Shown piece by piece: positions 1 through 8,747 of a stretch of 64,000 nt of DNA. The stretch comes from Lachnospiraceae bacterium (lineage in GTDB: Bacteria; Bacillota; Clostridia; Lachnospirales; Lachnospiraceae). Position 1 is the stretch's first letter. Each line of letters starts with the position of its first letter. The notes beneath the pieces are model-generated. The model searched no databases, was not told the origin of the DNA, and saw only the letters and a program-made list of their open reading frames with translations. The stretch lies in contig JAFRYA010000006.1 of the NCBI GenBank assembly GCA_017441295.1, forward strand, positions 124,001 through 188,000, given 5' to 3'. The translations under genes and the position numbers were made by a program.

Positions 1-87
1 CTTGCCGGCCACGGATATTGTACTTCGCCCATATATGATGTACTGCGCGCGGCGCCGCCCCGCGCATTCGAACACGAATACCTTCAT
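1..87 (-). CDS. Possible N-terminus of a gene running off the left edge
   Basis: Reading the reverse strand from an ATG at 87 gives 29 open codons (begins MKVFVFECAG) to the window edge, with Arg/Ala/Gly-rich, GC-rich codons. A weak purine run (AGGGG) lies about 2 to 6 bases before the ATG, closer than usual. I do not recognise the product and the piece is too short to assign. It would be divergent from the ACT-domain gene, with repeat array A1 between the two. It could equally be chance reading frame. Confidence 0.3.
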   Translation of the reverse strand, partial: MKVFVFECAGRRRAQYIIYGRSTISVAGK

Positions 88-156
88 GCCCCTAGTATAT
101 GACGCGAGGTGGGTGATAAATGGGACTGGATTTCTGACGCGGAGTGCGGTGGTTGT

Positions 157-332
157 GAAAAAATAGGATTTTTGCGGGGAAATGAGGGATTCTAATGGCC
201 AGTTTGCAGAAAGATTGGATTTTTGCGGTTGCAGGTAACGCTTTAAACAGGATTAATGACCGCAAAAATCCAATCTTTCTGTTGGCAACAGACTGAAATC
301 GGGAAATTTGCCGCAAAAATCCATTTTTTCGC
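157..332. repeat. Four-box inverted array A1 (box TGGATTTTTGCGG)
   Basis: Four copies of a box occur as reverse-reverse-forward-forward. Thirteen-base cores are at 165-177 and 216-228 (reading TGGATTTTTGCGG, first copy AGG...) and at 260-272 and 311-323 (reading CCGCAAAAATCCA). Step within each half is exactly 51 bp; the two inner boxes extend to a 22-bp inverted match (206-228 against 260-281). Spacer sequences between boxes do not match each other or pair, so only the boxes are conserved. The same box and geometry recur at 3173-3331 beside the nuclease gene. A short open frame over this region on the reverse strand is not credible as a gene. Confidence 0.85.
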
Positions 333-376
333 ATTCCCTGATTTGTAAGCCATTAAAAAGCGTTCTTCTGGCGTGC

Positions 377-405
377 TTGACACCCTCGCGCCTGTTCTTT
401 ATTAT
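377..405 (+). promoter_or_regulatory. Promoter for ACT/UPF0210 operon
   Basis: TTGACA at 377-382 and TATTAT at 400-405 are separated by 17 bases, a good sigma-70/SigA-type promoter. The start codon at 434 follows with an AAGGAGG-type ribosome site at about 421-428. Array A1 ends 45 bases upstream. Confidence 0.7.
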
Positions 406-433
406 TATTTCATCACCTTCCAAGGAGGCTCTT

Positions 434-706
434 ATGAAGAAAACGATTATCACCGTCCTGGGCAAGGACCGAGTCGGCATCATTGCCGCCATCTGCAACT
501 ACCTGGCGGACAACAACGTCAATATCCTGGACCTGAACCAGTCGATTGTCGACGGCTACTTCAATATGATCATGATCGTGGACGCGACGCAGGCGTCGGT
601 GCCGTTCGGCGAGCTGAGCGACGGCATTGCGCAGCTGGGCGAGCAGCTCGGCATGCAGATCAAGATGCAGCAGGATGATATTTTTGAGGCGATGCACAGA
701 ATATGA
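434..706 (+). CDS. ACT domain protein, UPF0237 family
   Basis: A 90-residue protein that is one ACT domain from end to end (begins [18 protein letters not shown]; the GKDRVGI turn is typical of the UPF0237/PheB-like subgroup of small-molecule-sensing ACT proteins). I start it at the ATG at 434 because AAGGAGG precedes it; the frame is open further upstream but that part is not protein-like. It overlaps the next gene by four bases (ATGA), so the two are probably translationally coupled, as this pair is in many Bacillota and Streptococcus genomes. It probably binds an amino acid or similar ligand and acts with the UPF0210 partner; the ligand is unknown. Confidence 0.9.
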   Translation: MKKTIITVLGKDRVGIIAAICNYLADNNVNILDLNQSIVDGYFNMIMIVDATQASVPFGELSDGIAQLGEQLGMQIKMQQDDIFEAMHRI

Positions 707-2067
707 TTAATTACTACGAAATCAACGAAACCAACAAAATGATCGAGCACGACAACCTCGACGTGCGCACCATCACGCTGGGTATTTCCCTGTTGGACTG
801 CATTGACGGCGACCTGGCTGTGATCAATCAGAAGATATATGACAAGATTACGCGCGTGGCAAAGGACCTCGTGCCTGTCGGCTGCGAGCTCGAGAAGGAG
901 TTCGGCATTCCGATCGTCAACAAGCGCATTTCCGTGACCCCGATCGCCCTGGTGGGCGGCGCGGCGTGCCGCGAGCCGGCGGACTTCGTGACCATCGCGA
1001 AGACGCTCGATGCGGCGGCGAAGGAGATCGGCGTCAACTTCGTGGGCGGCTACTCTGCCATTGTTTCCAAGGGCATGACGGCTGCTGACGAGATGCTGAT
1101 CCGCTCCATCCCGCAGGCGATGGCCGAGACTGACATGGTCTGCTCGTCCATCAACGTCGGCTCCACCAAGACCGGCCTCAACATGGACGCCATCCGCCTG
1201 ATCGGCGACATTGTGAAAGAGGCGGCTTACCTGACGCGCGAGCACGATTCCATCGGCTGCGCCAAGTTCGTGGCCATCTGCAACGCGCCTGACGATAACC
1301 CGTTCATGGCGGGCGCGTTCCACGGCGTGAGCGAGGCTGACGCTGTCATCAACGTTGGTGTTTCCGGCCCCGGCGTCGTCAAATCCGCCATCGAGCAGAT
1401 CCGCGGCGAGTCCTTCGAAGTCCTCTGCGAAACCATCAAGCGCACGGCCTTCAAGGTCACCCGCGTCGGCCAGCTGGTTGCCCGCGAAGCCTCACAAAGG
1501 CTCGGCATCCCGTTCGGCATTGTGGACCTCTCTCTGGCTCCGACCCCGGCCATCGGCGACTCTGTCTCCGACATCCTCGAAGGCATGGGTCTGGAACGCA
1601 CCGGTGCTCCAGGCACCACTGCTGCACTGGCCCTGCTCAACGACCAGGTCAAGAAGGGCGGCGTCATGGCGTCGTCTTACGTGGGCGGTCTGAGCGGCGC
1701 GTTCATTCCGGTCAGCGAAGACGCGGGAATGATCCGCGCGGCTGAATGCGGCGCGCTCACCATCGAGAAGCTCGAGGCAATGACCTGCGTTTGCTCTGTC
1801 GGTCTGGACATGATCGCCATCCCGGGCGACACCCCTGCCACGACAATCGCCGGCATCATCGCCGACGAGGCTGCCATCGGCATGGTCAACCAGAAAACCA
1901 CGGCGGTCCGCGTCATTCCGGTTTACGGCAAGTCTATCGGCGACTCCATCAACTACGGCGGCCTGCTGGGTCACGCCCCGGTCATCCCGGTCAGCCAATA
2001 CGGCTGCAGCGAATTCGTCAGCCGAGGCGGCAGGATTCCGGCCCCGATACACAGTTTCAAAAATTAA
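703..2067 (+). CDS. UPF0210 (DUF711) family protein
   Basis: A 454-residue protein of the UPF0210/DUF711 family, full length for the family, with the expected N-terminal segment ([13 protein letters not shown], about residues 21-33) and glycine-rich C-terminal half ([18 protein letters not shown] near 325-342). The family has crystal structures but no firmly established reaction; it has been compared with glycyl-radical-like and enzyme barrels, without proof. It is coupled by ATGA overlap to the ACT gene, and a strong terminator follows directly, so this is a two-gene operon. Codon use is GC-rich compared with the following regulator region. Confidence 0.9.
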   Translation: MINYYEINETNKMIEHDNLDVRTITLGISLLDCIDGDLAVINQKIYDKITRVAKDLVPVGCELEKEFGIPIVNKRISVTPIALVGGAACREPADFVTIAKTLDAAAKEIGVNFVGGYSAIVSKGMTAADEMLIRSIPQAMAETDMVCSSINVGSTKTGLNMDAIRLIGDIVKEAAYLTREHDSIGCAKFVAICNAPDDNPFMAGAFHGVSEADAVINVGVSGPGVVKSAIEQIRGESFEVLCETIKRTAFKVTRVGQLVAREASQRLGIPFGIVDLSLAPTPAIGDSVSDILEGMGLERTGAPGTTAALALLNDQVKKGGVMASSYVGGLSGAFIPVSEDAGMIRAAECGALTIEKLEAMTCVCSVGLDMIAIPGDTPATTIAGIIADEAAIGMVNQKTTAVRVIPVYGKSIGDSINYGGLLGHAPVIPVSQYGCSEFVSRGGRIPAPIHSFKN

Positions 2068-2072
2068 AGCAT

Positions 2073-2100
2073 GCGCGCAGCGCCCGCTGCGCGCTTTTTT
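2073..2100 (+). terminator. Rho-independent terminator after UPF0210
   Basis: GCGCGCAGC and GCTGCGCGC form a 9-bp GC-rich stem around a CGCC-type loop, followed by a run of six T. It overlaps the last codons of the convergent nuclease gene (stop at 2099). Confidence 0.85.
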
Positions 2101-3112
2101 ATACCCTGAAAATCCCGCTCTGCTTCTGGCCGAACAACCGCTGGAACACCTCTTTCCTCTTGTCCGCGTACTTTCTCAGCGTGGCCTCCTCGTCGCGCAT
2201 TCCCAAAACACCCCTGAGCGTCGTGAACGCCATATAACTATTCTCCGGATTTTTAAAGTCCGCCCTCGTGAAGGAAATCCCCTTGAAGTCCGACGCTGTT
2301 ACTGCGTTGGAACGGTTTTGGTCGCGGTCGTGCTGCTCTGAACTCAGATGAGTCAGGTCGCTGTCGTACTCCAACGTCACGCGCTGCCTGCGCCAAAGCG
2401 CGTCTGGAACAACCTCGTCCTGCCGCAGCGCCTTTTCACCTTTGACTGTCAGCTGCGCCCGCTCGTTGAGCACCGGAAACGGCACCGCATACCCGCCGCG
2501 GAAGAAAGGCAGGACGGCGTTAGTCACAATCTTGGACTCCATCGGCGAATTGGAGTTGTCAATCAAATACCTCGCTGCCTGCCGGGCCTTGATGAGCCCC
2601 TTCATGTCATGCGCCTGGCTGACGTAATCCCTGATGCTGTCGGCCGTCGCAATCTGCTCTCGCCTCAGCTGCCCGGCCGCGGCGAACTTATCAAAAACAT
2701 ACGTACCGCACAGCTCGAACCCCAGATACACCAGCTCCTCAAAATGCAGCTGCGGCGCGAGCTGCACAAAGCACAGCTCCGGGCACGCCACCAGCACCTT
2801 ATGCATCGGCCCAAGCCCCGGACATGGCACCTCCACAAAGCTTCGCGGCGGGAGATGCTTGGGACGAGTTGAGCATTTTGTTTCTATACATTCAGAACGC
2901 AGCCCTGCTCTTGGCGCAACTACATAAAGTGGTGGCGATATTTTAAGCTGTTCAGTTAAAAATAATGCCAGCTTATTATTCATCTTAAATTCATATTCTA
3001 GTGGTAAATCAACAAGGTCTCTGTTTTTGAATGAATACTGATCCGCATTCAGCTGACACCTTGCATTCCGCCAGAACTCAAAGGCGGAAACAGAATTGAT
3101 CGCGATAATCAT
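2099..3112 (-). CDS. DUF559/Vsr-like PD-(D/E)XK nuclease, copy A
   Basis: A 337-residue protein, paralogue of the one at 52195-53163. By hand alignment without gaps about 120 of the first 200 residues are identical. The C-terminal third looks like a Vsr/DUF559 endonuclease fold: Glu192 (SPMESK), Asp237 (VPDALW), Glu248-Asp250 (LEYDSD), then HxxDxxR (His261, Asp264, Arg267). The N-terminal half is unrecognised and may bind DNA (it holds FWRNARCQ and PELCF blocks common to both copies). I choose ATG 3112 rather than the TTG at 3136 because it makes both copies start together, and because both have GTATTACAG exactly 13 bases before this ATG. After residue 270 this copy is less like DUF559 than copy B, so its nuclease core may be decaying. 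Function unproven. Confidence 0.75.
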   Translation of the reverse strand: MIIAINSVSAFEFWRNARCQLNADQYSFKNRDLVDLPLEYEFKMNNKLALFLTEQLKISPPLYVVAPRAGLRSECIETKCSTRPKHLPPRSFVEVPCPGLGPMHKVLVACPELCFVQLAPQLHFEELVYLGFELCGTYVFDKFAAAGQLRREQIATADSIRDYVSQAHDMKGLIKARQAARYLIDNSNSPMESKIVTNAVLPFFRGGYAVPFPVLNERAQLTVKGEKALRQDEVVPDALWRRQRVTLEYDSDLTHLSSEQHDRDQNRSNAVTASDFKGISFTRADFKNPENSYMAFTTLRGVLGMRDEEATLRKYADKRKEVFQRLFGQKQSGIFRV

Positions 3113-3165
3113 AAAATAATAGTAGCTGTAATACAAAGAAAAAACAATCAGTTTTTATTATTTGA

Positions 3166-3340
3166 AAATAATTGGGTTTTTGCGGAAAAAACACCTGCTA
3201 AGCTGGGAGATTTGCAGAAAGATTGGATTTTTGCGGTAACTTCATAGGGGATATAGGTTCATACTAACCGCAAAAATCCAATCTTTCTGTATACTCAGCT
3301 TGAAAAGTTGAACATTTACCGCAAAAATCCAATCTTTTGC
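3166..3340. repeat. Four-box inverted array A2 (same box as A1)
   Basis: Cores TGGGTTTTTGCGG 3173-3185, TGGATTTTTGCGG 3224-3236, then CCGCAAAAATCCA at 3268-3280 and 3319-3331. Steps are 51 and 51 bp, inner start-to-start distance 44, identical to A1 base for base in geometry while the spacers differ completely. The array begins about 60 bases upstream of the nuclease A start codon. Confidence 0.88.
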
Positions 3341-3444
3341 CATATCAAAGCAAGTGAAAGCTTGTAATCACTGTAAACAGCGCATTTTTGCCTGACATTA
3401 TGAGTCTTTCACAAATAATCCACAAAAGTACACCAAAAACCCCC

Positions 3445-3472
3445 TTGCTTTTTGTGTATTTTGTATTATCAT
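3445..3472 (+). promoter_or_regulatory. Promoter for PucR/CdaR-type regulator and ftsEX
   Basis: TTGCTT at 3445-3450 and TATCAT at 3467-3472 with a 16-base gap; an overlapping TATTAT at 3464 is an alternative -10. It lies between array A2 and the regulator start at 3537. Confidence 0.5.
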
Positions 3473-3536
3473 AGTAGAAAAATAACCAAAAGAGTTATGT
3501 TAAATGTGTACAAATTGCAAAAAGGTGGGAGAAGGT

Positions 3537-4628
3537 ATGATTTCTAATCAGTTATTAAAGAAAACCATCGAAGAATTTAAAGATATTTCGGGAGTAAACT
3601 TGGCGGTTCTGGATATCGACGGACGTGTTGTTGTACGCACTTTCAGTGATGAGAATGTTGACGCGGGCGCAGTGAAGGATTTCGCGGCGTCTGAAAGGGA
3701 GAGCGTCACCATTCCGGGGTTTCATCTGATCAAAGTGAAGGAGGACAACCAGGACGAGTACATTCTTGCGGTCCGCAGCTCTGACGCGAATTCTGTGCTG
3801 GTGTGCCAGATGGTCAAATACCAGCTGGAGACACTGCTCGCTGCGTATAGGGAGAGGTTCGACAAGGACAACTTTATCAAGTCACTCCTCATGGACAACC
3901 TGCTGCTTGTTGACATTTACGGCAGGGCGAAGAAGCTGCACATTGAGCTGGAGGCCTACCGCTGCGTTATCGCTATCGAGCTGAAGGAACGCGGCCAGGA
4001 AGAGGCAGTCAGCAGCCTGCGCAATGTCTTCAACGGCAGCAACGAGGACTTCGTTCTGGCGCTCAACAAGAAGACCATTATCGTGGTTAAGAAGGTGGAT
4101 TGCGCGGACGGCTATGACGAGATGGAGCAGACCGTGAGCCGCATGCATGCAGCGCTGAAGGCGGATATCGGCGAGGACGCTTACATCGCATACGGCACGA
4201 TCGTGCCGGGACTCAAGGAGGTTTCCAAGTCTTACAAGGAGGCCAAGATGGCCATGGACGTTGGGCACATTTTCTTTGAGGGCAGGAACACCATTTCCTA
4301 CAACAAGCTGGGAATGGGACGTCTCATTTATCAGCTTCCGATGCCACTGTGCAAGCTGTTCATCAAGGAGATTTTCGGCGACTCCATGCCGAGCGAGATG
4401 GACGAGGAGACCCTCAACACCATCAACAAATTCTTCGAGAATTCCCTGAATGTGTCTGAGACTTCCAGACAGCTCTACATTCACCGCAACACGCTGGTTT
4501 ACCGCCTGGACAAGATCCAGAAGGTGACCGGGCTGGACCTCAGGGTGTTCAGCGATGCCATCACTTTCAAGATTGCGCTGATGGTATCACATTACATGCA
4601 GCATGTTGAGAACCTTGAATACAAATAG
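3537..4628 (+). CDS. PucR/CdaR-type transcriptional regulator
   Basis: A 363-residue regulator. The N-terminus (about 1-110, with VNLAVLDIDGRVV) resembles a sugar-diacid/ligand-sensing domain; the middle (about 120-280) looks like the GGDEF-related region of CdaR/PucR proteins; the end (about 300-350) holds the characteristic HTH with NVSETSRQLYIHRNTLVYRL, the diagnostic motif of the PucR C-terminal domain. Start at ATG 3537 is preferred over 3504 because GGGAGAAGG lies before it. It directly precedes ftsE, an arrangement seen in many Clostridia, so it may respond to a wall- or carbon-related signal, though the ligand is unknown. Confidence 0.85.
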   Translation: MISNQLLKKTIEEFKDISGVNLAVLDIDGRVVVRTFSDENVDAGAVKDFAASERESVTIPGFHLIKVKEDNQDEYILAVRSSDANSVLVCQMVKYQLETLLAAYRERFDKDNFIKSLLMDNLLLVDIYGRAKKLHIELEAYRCVIAIELKERGQEEAVSSLRNVFNGSNEDFVLALNKKTIIVVKKVDCADGYDEMEQTVSRMHAALKADIGEDAYIAYGTIVPGLKEVSKSYKEAKMAMDVGHIFFEGRNTISYNKLGMGRLIYQLPMPLCKLFIKEIFGDSMPSEMDEETLNTINKFFENSLNVSETSRQLYIHRNTLVYRLDKIQKVTGLDLRVFSDAITFKIALMVSHYMQHVENLEYK

Positions 4629-4642
4629 GGGCAGATTCGTAA

Positions 4643-5326
4643 ATGATTAAACTAGATCACGTAACAAAAGCATATAACAACAGCCACGTCAAGGCGCTGG
4701 ACGACGTTTGCCTGGAGATCAACGAGGGCGAATTCGTCTTCATTGTGGGCGATTCTGGCGCGGGCAAGAGCACAATCTTCAAGTTGCTGACGAAGGAGCT
4801 GGAGCCGTCGGAGGGCGAGATTTATATTGCGGGGCAGCCGCTCAGCAAGGTCCGCCACCGCAGGGTCCCTGCGCTCCGCCGCCAGATCGGCGTGGTTTTC
4901 CAGGACTTCCGTCTGCTTGAGGACAGGAATGTTTACGACAATATAGCGTTTGCGCAGAGGGCCATCTCCGTGCCCGCTTCGCAGATCAAAAAGAACGTCA
5001 CCGAAATGCTGACACTATGCGGCATTTCCGAGAAGTACCGCTTCCTGCCGAAGCAGCTGTCAGGCGGCGAGCAGCAGCGAGTCGCTGTGGCCCGCGCGCT
5101 CGTAAACCAGCCGAAGATCCTGCTGGCCGACGAGCCGACCGGCAACCTGGACGCGGAGAATGCGCGCGCCATCATGGACCTCCTCGAGAGGATCAATGAG
5201 CGCGGCACCACCGTCGTTGTGGTTACACACAACCAGGAAGTTGTCCGCTCCATGAAGAAGCGCGTCATCAATATCAAAAAGGGCGTCATCGTCAATGACA
5301 TCCCGGAAGGAGGTCGTCTGGCATGA
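4643..5326 (+). CDS. ftsE: Cell division ATP-binding protein FtsE
   Basis: A 227-residue ABC ATPase with Walker A GDSGAGKST (36-44), signature LSGGEQQR (about 138-145) and Walker B ILLADEPTGNLD (about 157-168). FtsE powers the membrane protein FtsX, which in turn controls peptidoglycan hydrolases at the septum or side wall. Size, motifs and the ATGA overlap with an FtsX-like gene, followed by a coiled-coil M23 protein, make the assignment firm. A Shine-Dalgarno-like AGGGGCAG precedes the ATG at 4643. Confidence 0.96.
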   Translation: MIKLDHVTKAYNNSHVKALDDVCLEINEGEFVFIVGDSGAGKSTIFKLLTKELEPSEGEIYIAGQPLSKVRHRRVPALRRQIGVVFQDFRLLEDRNVYDNIAFAQRAISVPASQIKKNVTEMLTLCGISEKYRFLPKQLSGGEQQRVAVARALVNQPKILLADEPTGNLDAENARAIMDLLERINERGTTVVVVTHNQEVVRSMKKRVINIKKGVIVNDIPEGGRLA

Positions 5327-6234
5327 AAACAGGAACGTCCTTCTTCTACTGCCTGGGACAGGGCTTCAAGGGAATCAAGAGAAACCGGCTGTTCTTCGTG
5401 GCTTCGGCGGCCACGATCGCGGCCTGCATATTTATGATCGGACTTTTCTTCGCGGTGGTCTACAATCTGAACCACATGCTGAAGGAAGCCGAGCAGTCGA
5501 TCTGCGTCACGATCTTCTTTGATGAGGAACTGAGCGAATCAGAGATTCAGAAGATCGGCGGAGACATCGCCAACTGGAGCGAGGTTTCCCGCGTGGAATA
5601 CACATCCGCGACAGAGGCCTGGGAGAAATTCAAAGAAGAATATTTCGCAAACAATCCGGAACTGGCCGACGGGTTCGCGGACGACAACCCGCTGGCAAAT
5701 TCGGCATCATATGACATTTTCCTCAAGGACATTTCCACGCAGAGATCCGTGGTGGCGCGCCTTGAGACAACGGAAGGCATCCGTCAGGTCAACCGCTCAG
5801 AGATTACGGCAGACGTGCTCTCTGACGTGGGACGTATCGTGGGCATCGTGTCCATAGTGCTGATCGGCGTGCTGCTGGCCGTTTCCATCTTCCTTATCAC
5901 CAACACGATCATCACCGGCATTACGGTGCGCAAGGAAGAAATCAAGATCATGAAGTACGTCGGCGCGACGGACTTCTTCGTCAAGTCACCGTTCGTCTTC
6001 GAGGGCATCATTACCGGCCTGATCGGAGCGATCATTCCGCTGGTCGTATTGTTCTTTATTTACCGGTGGGCCATGAACTTCATGGTGACTGAGTTTTCAA
6101 TGATCACCGGTACACTGTCAGTGCTTCCGCTGTGGGACGTATTTTCGATCCTGATCCCGGGAGCGCTGCTGATCGGCGCAGGAATAGGTTTTATTGGAAG
6201 TATTATTGCAACAGGAAAGCATATAAAGGTCTGA
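5323..6234 (+). CDS. ftsX: Cell division protein FtsX
   Basis: A 303-residue permease-like protein with one N-terminal membrane helix (about 24-48), an extracytoplasmic domain (about 50-170) and three further helices (about 175-200, 225-250, 272-298) in the MacB/FtsX layout; the cytoplasmic loop has the family-typical RKEEIKIMKYVGATDFF. It overlaps ftsE by four bases and is followed two bases later by the M23 protein, so FtsEX probably gates that hydrolase. Confidence 0.95.
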   Translation: MKTGTSFFYCLGQGFKGIKRNRLFFVASAATIAACIFMIGLFFAVVYNLNHMLKEAEQSICVTIFFDEELSESEIQKIGGDIANWSEVSRVEYTSATEAWEKFKEEYFANNPELADGFADDNPLANSASYDIFLKDISTQRSVVARLETTEGIRQVNRSEITADVLSDVGRIVGIVSIVLIGVLLAVSIFLITNTIITGITVRKEEIKIMKYVGATDFFVKSPFVFEGIITGLIGAIIPLVVLFFIYRWAMNFMVTEFSMITGTLSVLPLWDVFSILIPGALLIGAGIGFIGSIIATGKHIKV

Positions 6235-6235
6235 T

Positions 6236-7465
6236 ATGAAAAAGAAAATATTTCGCATAATAATAGCAACATTGATGATCGGCACACTGACCACCATGAC
6301 ACTCTTCGCTGACGACATCGACGACCTCGTGGAAGAAAACGAGGAACTCGAAAGCCAGATTGAGGAAGAGCGCGCACGGCTCGACGAGATTCAGTCGAAC
6401 ATCACAAATATCGAAGATTACATAATGGAGATCGACAGCGAGATCTACAGGATCCAGAGCACCATTGACGATTATGCTCAGCAGGCCGAGGAAAAGCAGG
6501 CCCAGATTGAGCAGCTCCAGCGCGAGATCGAAGAGAAACAGGCCGAGATGGACAAACAGTACGAGGCCATGAAGAAGCGCATCAAGTACTTCTACGAGAA
6601 CGGCAACGTGACCTTCATCGACGCGCTCTTCTCTTCCGAATCCATCGCGGACGCGCTGTCCAAGCTGCAGTACATCGCTCAGCTCACCAACTACGACAGA
6701 GAGATGATCGAAAACCTCAGGATCACCAAGGAGGCCATCGAGGCCAACAAGGCTGAGGTTGAGACGCAGCTGGCCGAGATTGAAAATCTCAAGGCCGCGC
6801 AGGTAGCTCAGCAGGAGCTCCTGGACGACGCCAGGGCTCAGAAAGAGCACGAGCTGGAAATGGCCTACTCCGAGAAATACGAGGCCGAGGAAGCCATGGC
6901 CGCCATGGCTGCTGAGATTGAAGCAAATGAAGAGAAAATTGCCGAGCTGGTCAGATGGTATGACGAGCAGCGCGCTGCCCAGCAGGGAGGAGACAACTCC
7001 GGCGGAGAATATATGTATGTTGGCGGTGATTTCATGTGGCCACTGCCTTCACCGTACGGCCCGGACTGCATTACGTCACGTTTCGGCTTCCGTGATGATC
7101 CGGAAGTTATCGGTACAGGCGCTGGCTACTTCCATGCAGGCCTGGATATCTGGGCACCTGAAGGCACACCGATCTATGCGGTGCTGGACGGCGTAATCGT
7201 AGCCAACTTCTACAGCGACAACATCGGCTATGTGGTAGCTCTCTATCACGGCGATGGAGTTTATACTGAGATGCATCATATGTGCCAGTATTCTCCTTGC
7301 GCAGTCGGAGATTCTGTATCCCAGGGCGATGTTATCGGATATGTCGGCAGCACAGGCCGGTATGTAACCGGTGCACACCTGCATCTGGGCGTATGCCTGG
7401 GCGACAGCGGCTGGGCCCTGACCAGCAACTATGTTGACCCGGCACCTTATCTGGGACTTTATTGA
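6236..7465 (+). CDS. EnvC/PcsB-like coiled-coil M23 endopeptidase
   Basis: A 409-residue exported protein: signal peptide (1-25, ending near LFADD), long coiled coil (about 26-240) rich in Glu, Gln and Lys, then a LytM/M23 domain with the zinc motif HAGLD (about 299-303) and the HLH motif in GAHLHLGV (about 378-385). Both metal motifs are intact, so unlike EnvC of Gram-negatives it may itself cut peptidoglycan peptides. Its position right after ftsEX (two-base gap) fits a hydrolase activated by FtsX through the coiled coil. Confidence 0.92.
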   Translation: MKKKIFRIIIATLMIGTLTTMTLFADDIDDLVEENEELESQIEEERARLDEIQSNITNIEDYIMEIDSEIYRIQSTIDDYAQQAEEKQAQIEQLQREIEEKQAEMDKQYEAMKKRIKYFYENGNVTFIDALFSSESIADALSKLQYIAQLTNYDREMIENLRITKEAIEANKAEVETQLAEIENLKAAQVAQQELLDDARAQKEHELEMAYSEKYEAEEAMAAMAAEIEANEEKIAELVRWYDEQRAAQQGGDNSGGEYMYVGGDFMWPLPSPYGPDCITSRFGFRDDPEVIGTGAGYFHAGLDIWAPEGTPIYAVLDGVIVANFYSDNIGYVVALYHGDGVYTEMHHMCQYSPCAVGDSVSQGDVIGYVGSTGRYVTGAHLHLGVCLGDSGWALTSNYVDPAPYLGLY

Positions 7466-7489
7466 TAACACATCGGAGGCAAAAATTAG

Positions 7490-8737
7490 ATGGATGAATA
7501 TAACGGATATAATGTAATGCCGCAGCAACCGCTGCCGCCGCAGCAGCCTGCGCCAAAGAAGAAAGCGCCATTCTGGCTGGGCCTGTTAATAGGCATAATT
7601 ATCGGGCTGGTATGCCTGTTTATCTGCATTATGGTCTTCCTGACAGGCAGCATTGGCAGAAGAGGCCAGAACATCAGCCGCGGAGGCTACTACGACAAGA
7701 TCGACACACTGCTTTCTTATTTGAACAGCTATTATCTCTGGGACCTGGATGACGAGACCATTGAGACAGCCCTTGCTAAGGGCCTGATGGACGGCATCGG
7801 CGACAAATATGCTGAGTATTATACTCCGGAAGAGTTCGAGGATCTGATGGAAGGCATGACCGGCGAATATGCCGGCATCGGAGTCAGCATCACAATGAAT
7901 GACAACAACGAAGTTGAAGTATACAAGGTATTCAAGGGCTCACCTGCCGAGGAGGCGGGCATCCACCCGAAGGATATTATTATAGAGGCCGCGGGCATCA
8001 CAGATTTTACTGATCTGGACGCAGTTGTAGCGGAAGTGCGCGGTGAGCCGGGCACGACCGTTGACATCAAGGTCAGACGTGACGGCGAGTTGATCAGCAT
8101 GACAGTTGAGCGCCGCCAGATCTCCATGGAGACAGTGGAATACAGAATGCTGGACAACCACATCGGCTATATCATGATCTCCGAATTTGACTCTGTCACC
8201 GTGGGTCAGTTCAATCAGGCAATCGACGACCTGACCGCGCAGGGAATGACTTCGGTAGTCATGGACTTAAGGGACAACCCGGGCGGCAGCCTGGACGCTG
8301 TAGTCGCTATGTGCGACCGCGTGCTGCCGGCAGGCGTTATCGTATCAACAGAAGACAAGCAGGGCGGCATCCAGACCGAGAATTCAGATGACGCCAACCA
8401 GCTGAACATCCCGATCGCGCTGCTCATTAACGGCAATTCCGCATCGGCGTCTGAGGTGTTCGTCGGAGCTATCCAGGATTACGGAAAGGGCGTTGTTGTA
8501 GGCGAGCAGTCCTTCGGTAAAGGTATCGTTCAGAGCATTTTCCAGCTGAGCGATGGCTCAGGCCTTAAGTTTACTACAGAGAATTATTACACTCCGAGCG
8601 GCCGCAGCATCCAGGATGTAGGCATCACTCCGGACATCCAGGTAAGCATTCCTGATGAAGCGTACGAAGATGGCGTGGTATCAGAAGAAGAGGACACACA
8701 GCTTCAGGCTGCAATCAATGCCCTCCTCGGCAAGTAA
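7490..8737 (+). CDS. S41 C-terminal processing protease (CtpA/CtpB type)
   Basis: A 415-residue membrane-anchored serine protease. A Pro/Gln-rich cytoplasmic start is followed by one membrane helix (about 23-50), a PDZ domain (about 115-200) and the S41 catalytic domain. The serine lies in NGNSASASE (about residue 317) and the general-base lysine in SFGKGIVQ (about 343), both present. Such proteases trim exported proteins from the C-terminus. It follows the M23 protein after 24 bases with AATCGGAGG as ribosome site, completing an ftsEX-hydrolase-protease operon common in Clostridia. Confidence 0.93.
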   Translation: MDEYNGYNVMPQQPLPPQQPAPKKKAPFWLGLLIGIIIGLVCLFICIMVFLTGSIGRRGQNISRGGYYDKIDTLLSYLNSYYLWDLDDETIETALAKGLMDGIGDKYAEYYTPEEFEDLMEGMTGEYAGIGVSITMNDNNEVEVYKVFKGSPAEEAGIHPKDIIIEAAGITDFTDLDAVVAEVRGEPGTTVDIKVRRDGELISMTVERRQISMETVEYRMLDNHIGYIMISEFDSVTVGQFNQAIDDLTAQGMTSVVMDLRDNPGGSLDAVVAMCDRVLPAGVIVSTEDKQGGIQTENSDDANQLNIPIALLINGNSASASEVFVGAIQDYGKGVVVGEQSFGKGIVQSIFQLSDGSGLKFTTENYYTPSGRSIQDVGITPDIQVSIPDEAYEDGVVSEEEDTQLQAAINALLGK

Positions 8738-8747
8738 GGAGTTTGTT

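Noticed and set aside
157..332. CRISPR array
   Set aside because: Only four copies, in mirrored orientation, with 13-25-base boxes and no cas genes; CRISPR repeats are direct and regularly spaced.
157..332. A single long hairpin RNA
   Set aside because: Inner boxes could pair, but the 28-base and 29-base spacers between boxes show no pairing and differ between arrays, so protein binding explains the pattern better.
92..334. 80-codon reverse-strand open frame
   Set aside because: Lies over array A1 and is made of translated repeat boxes; no start signal.
556..1323. 255-codon reverse-strand open frame
   Set aside because: It is the complement of the UPF0210 gene, rich in His/Arg/Asp from GC-rich codons, with no ribosome site.
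2099..3136. IS element transposase
   Set aside because: No DDE, DEDD, HUH or serine/tyrosine recombinase motifs; conserved residues fit a DUF559/Vsr-like core instead, and no target-site duplication was seen around the locus.
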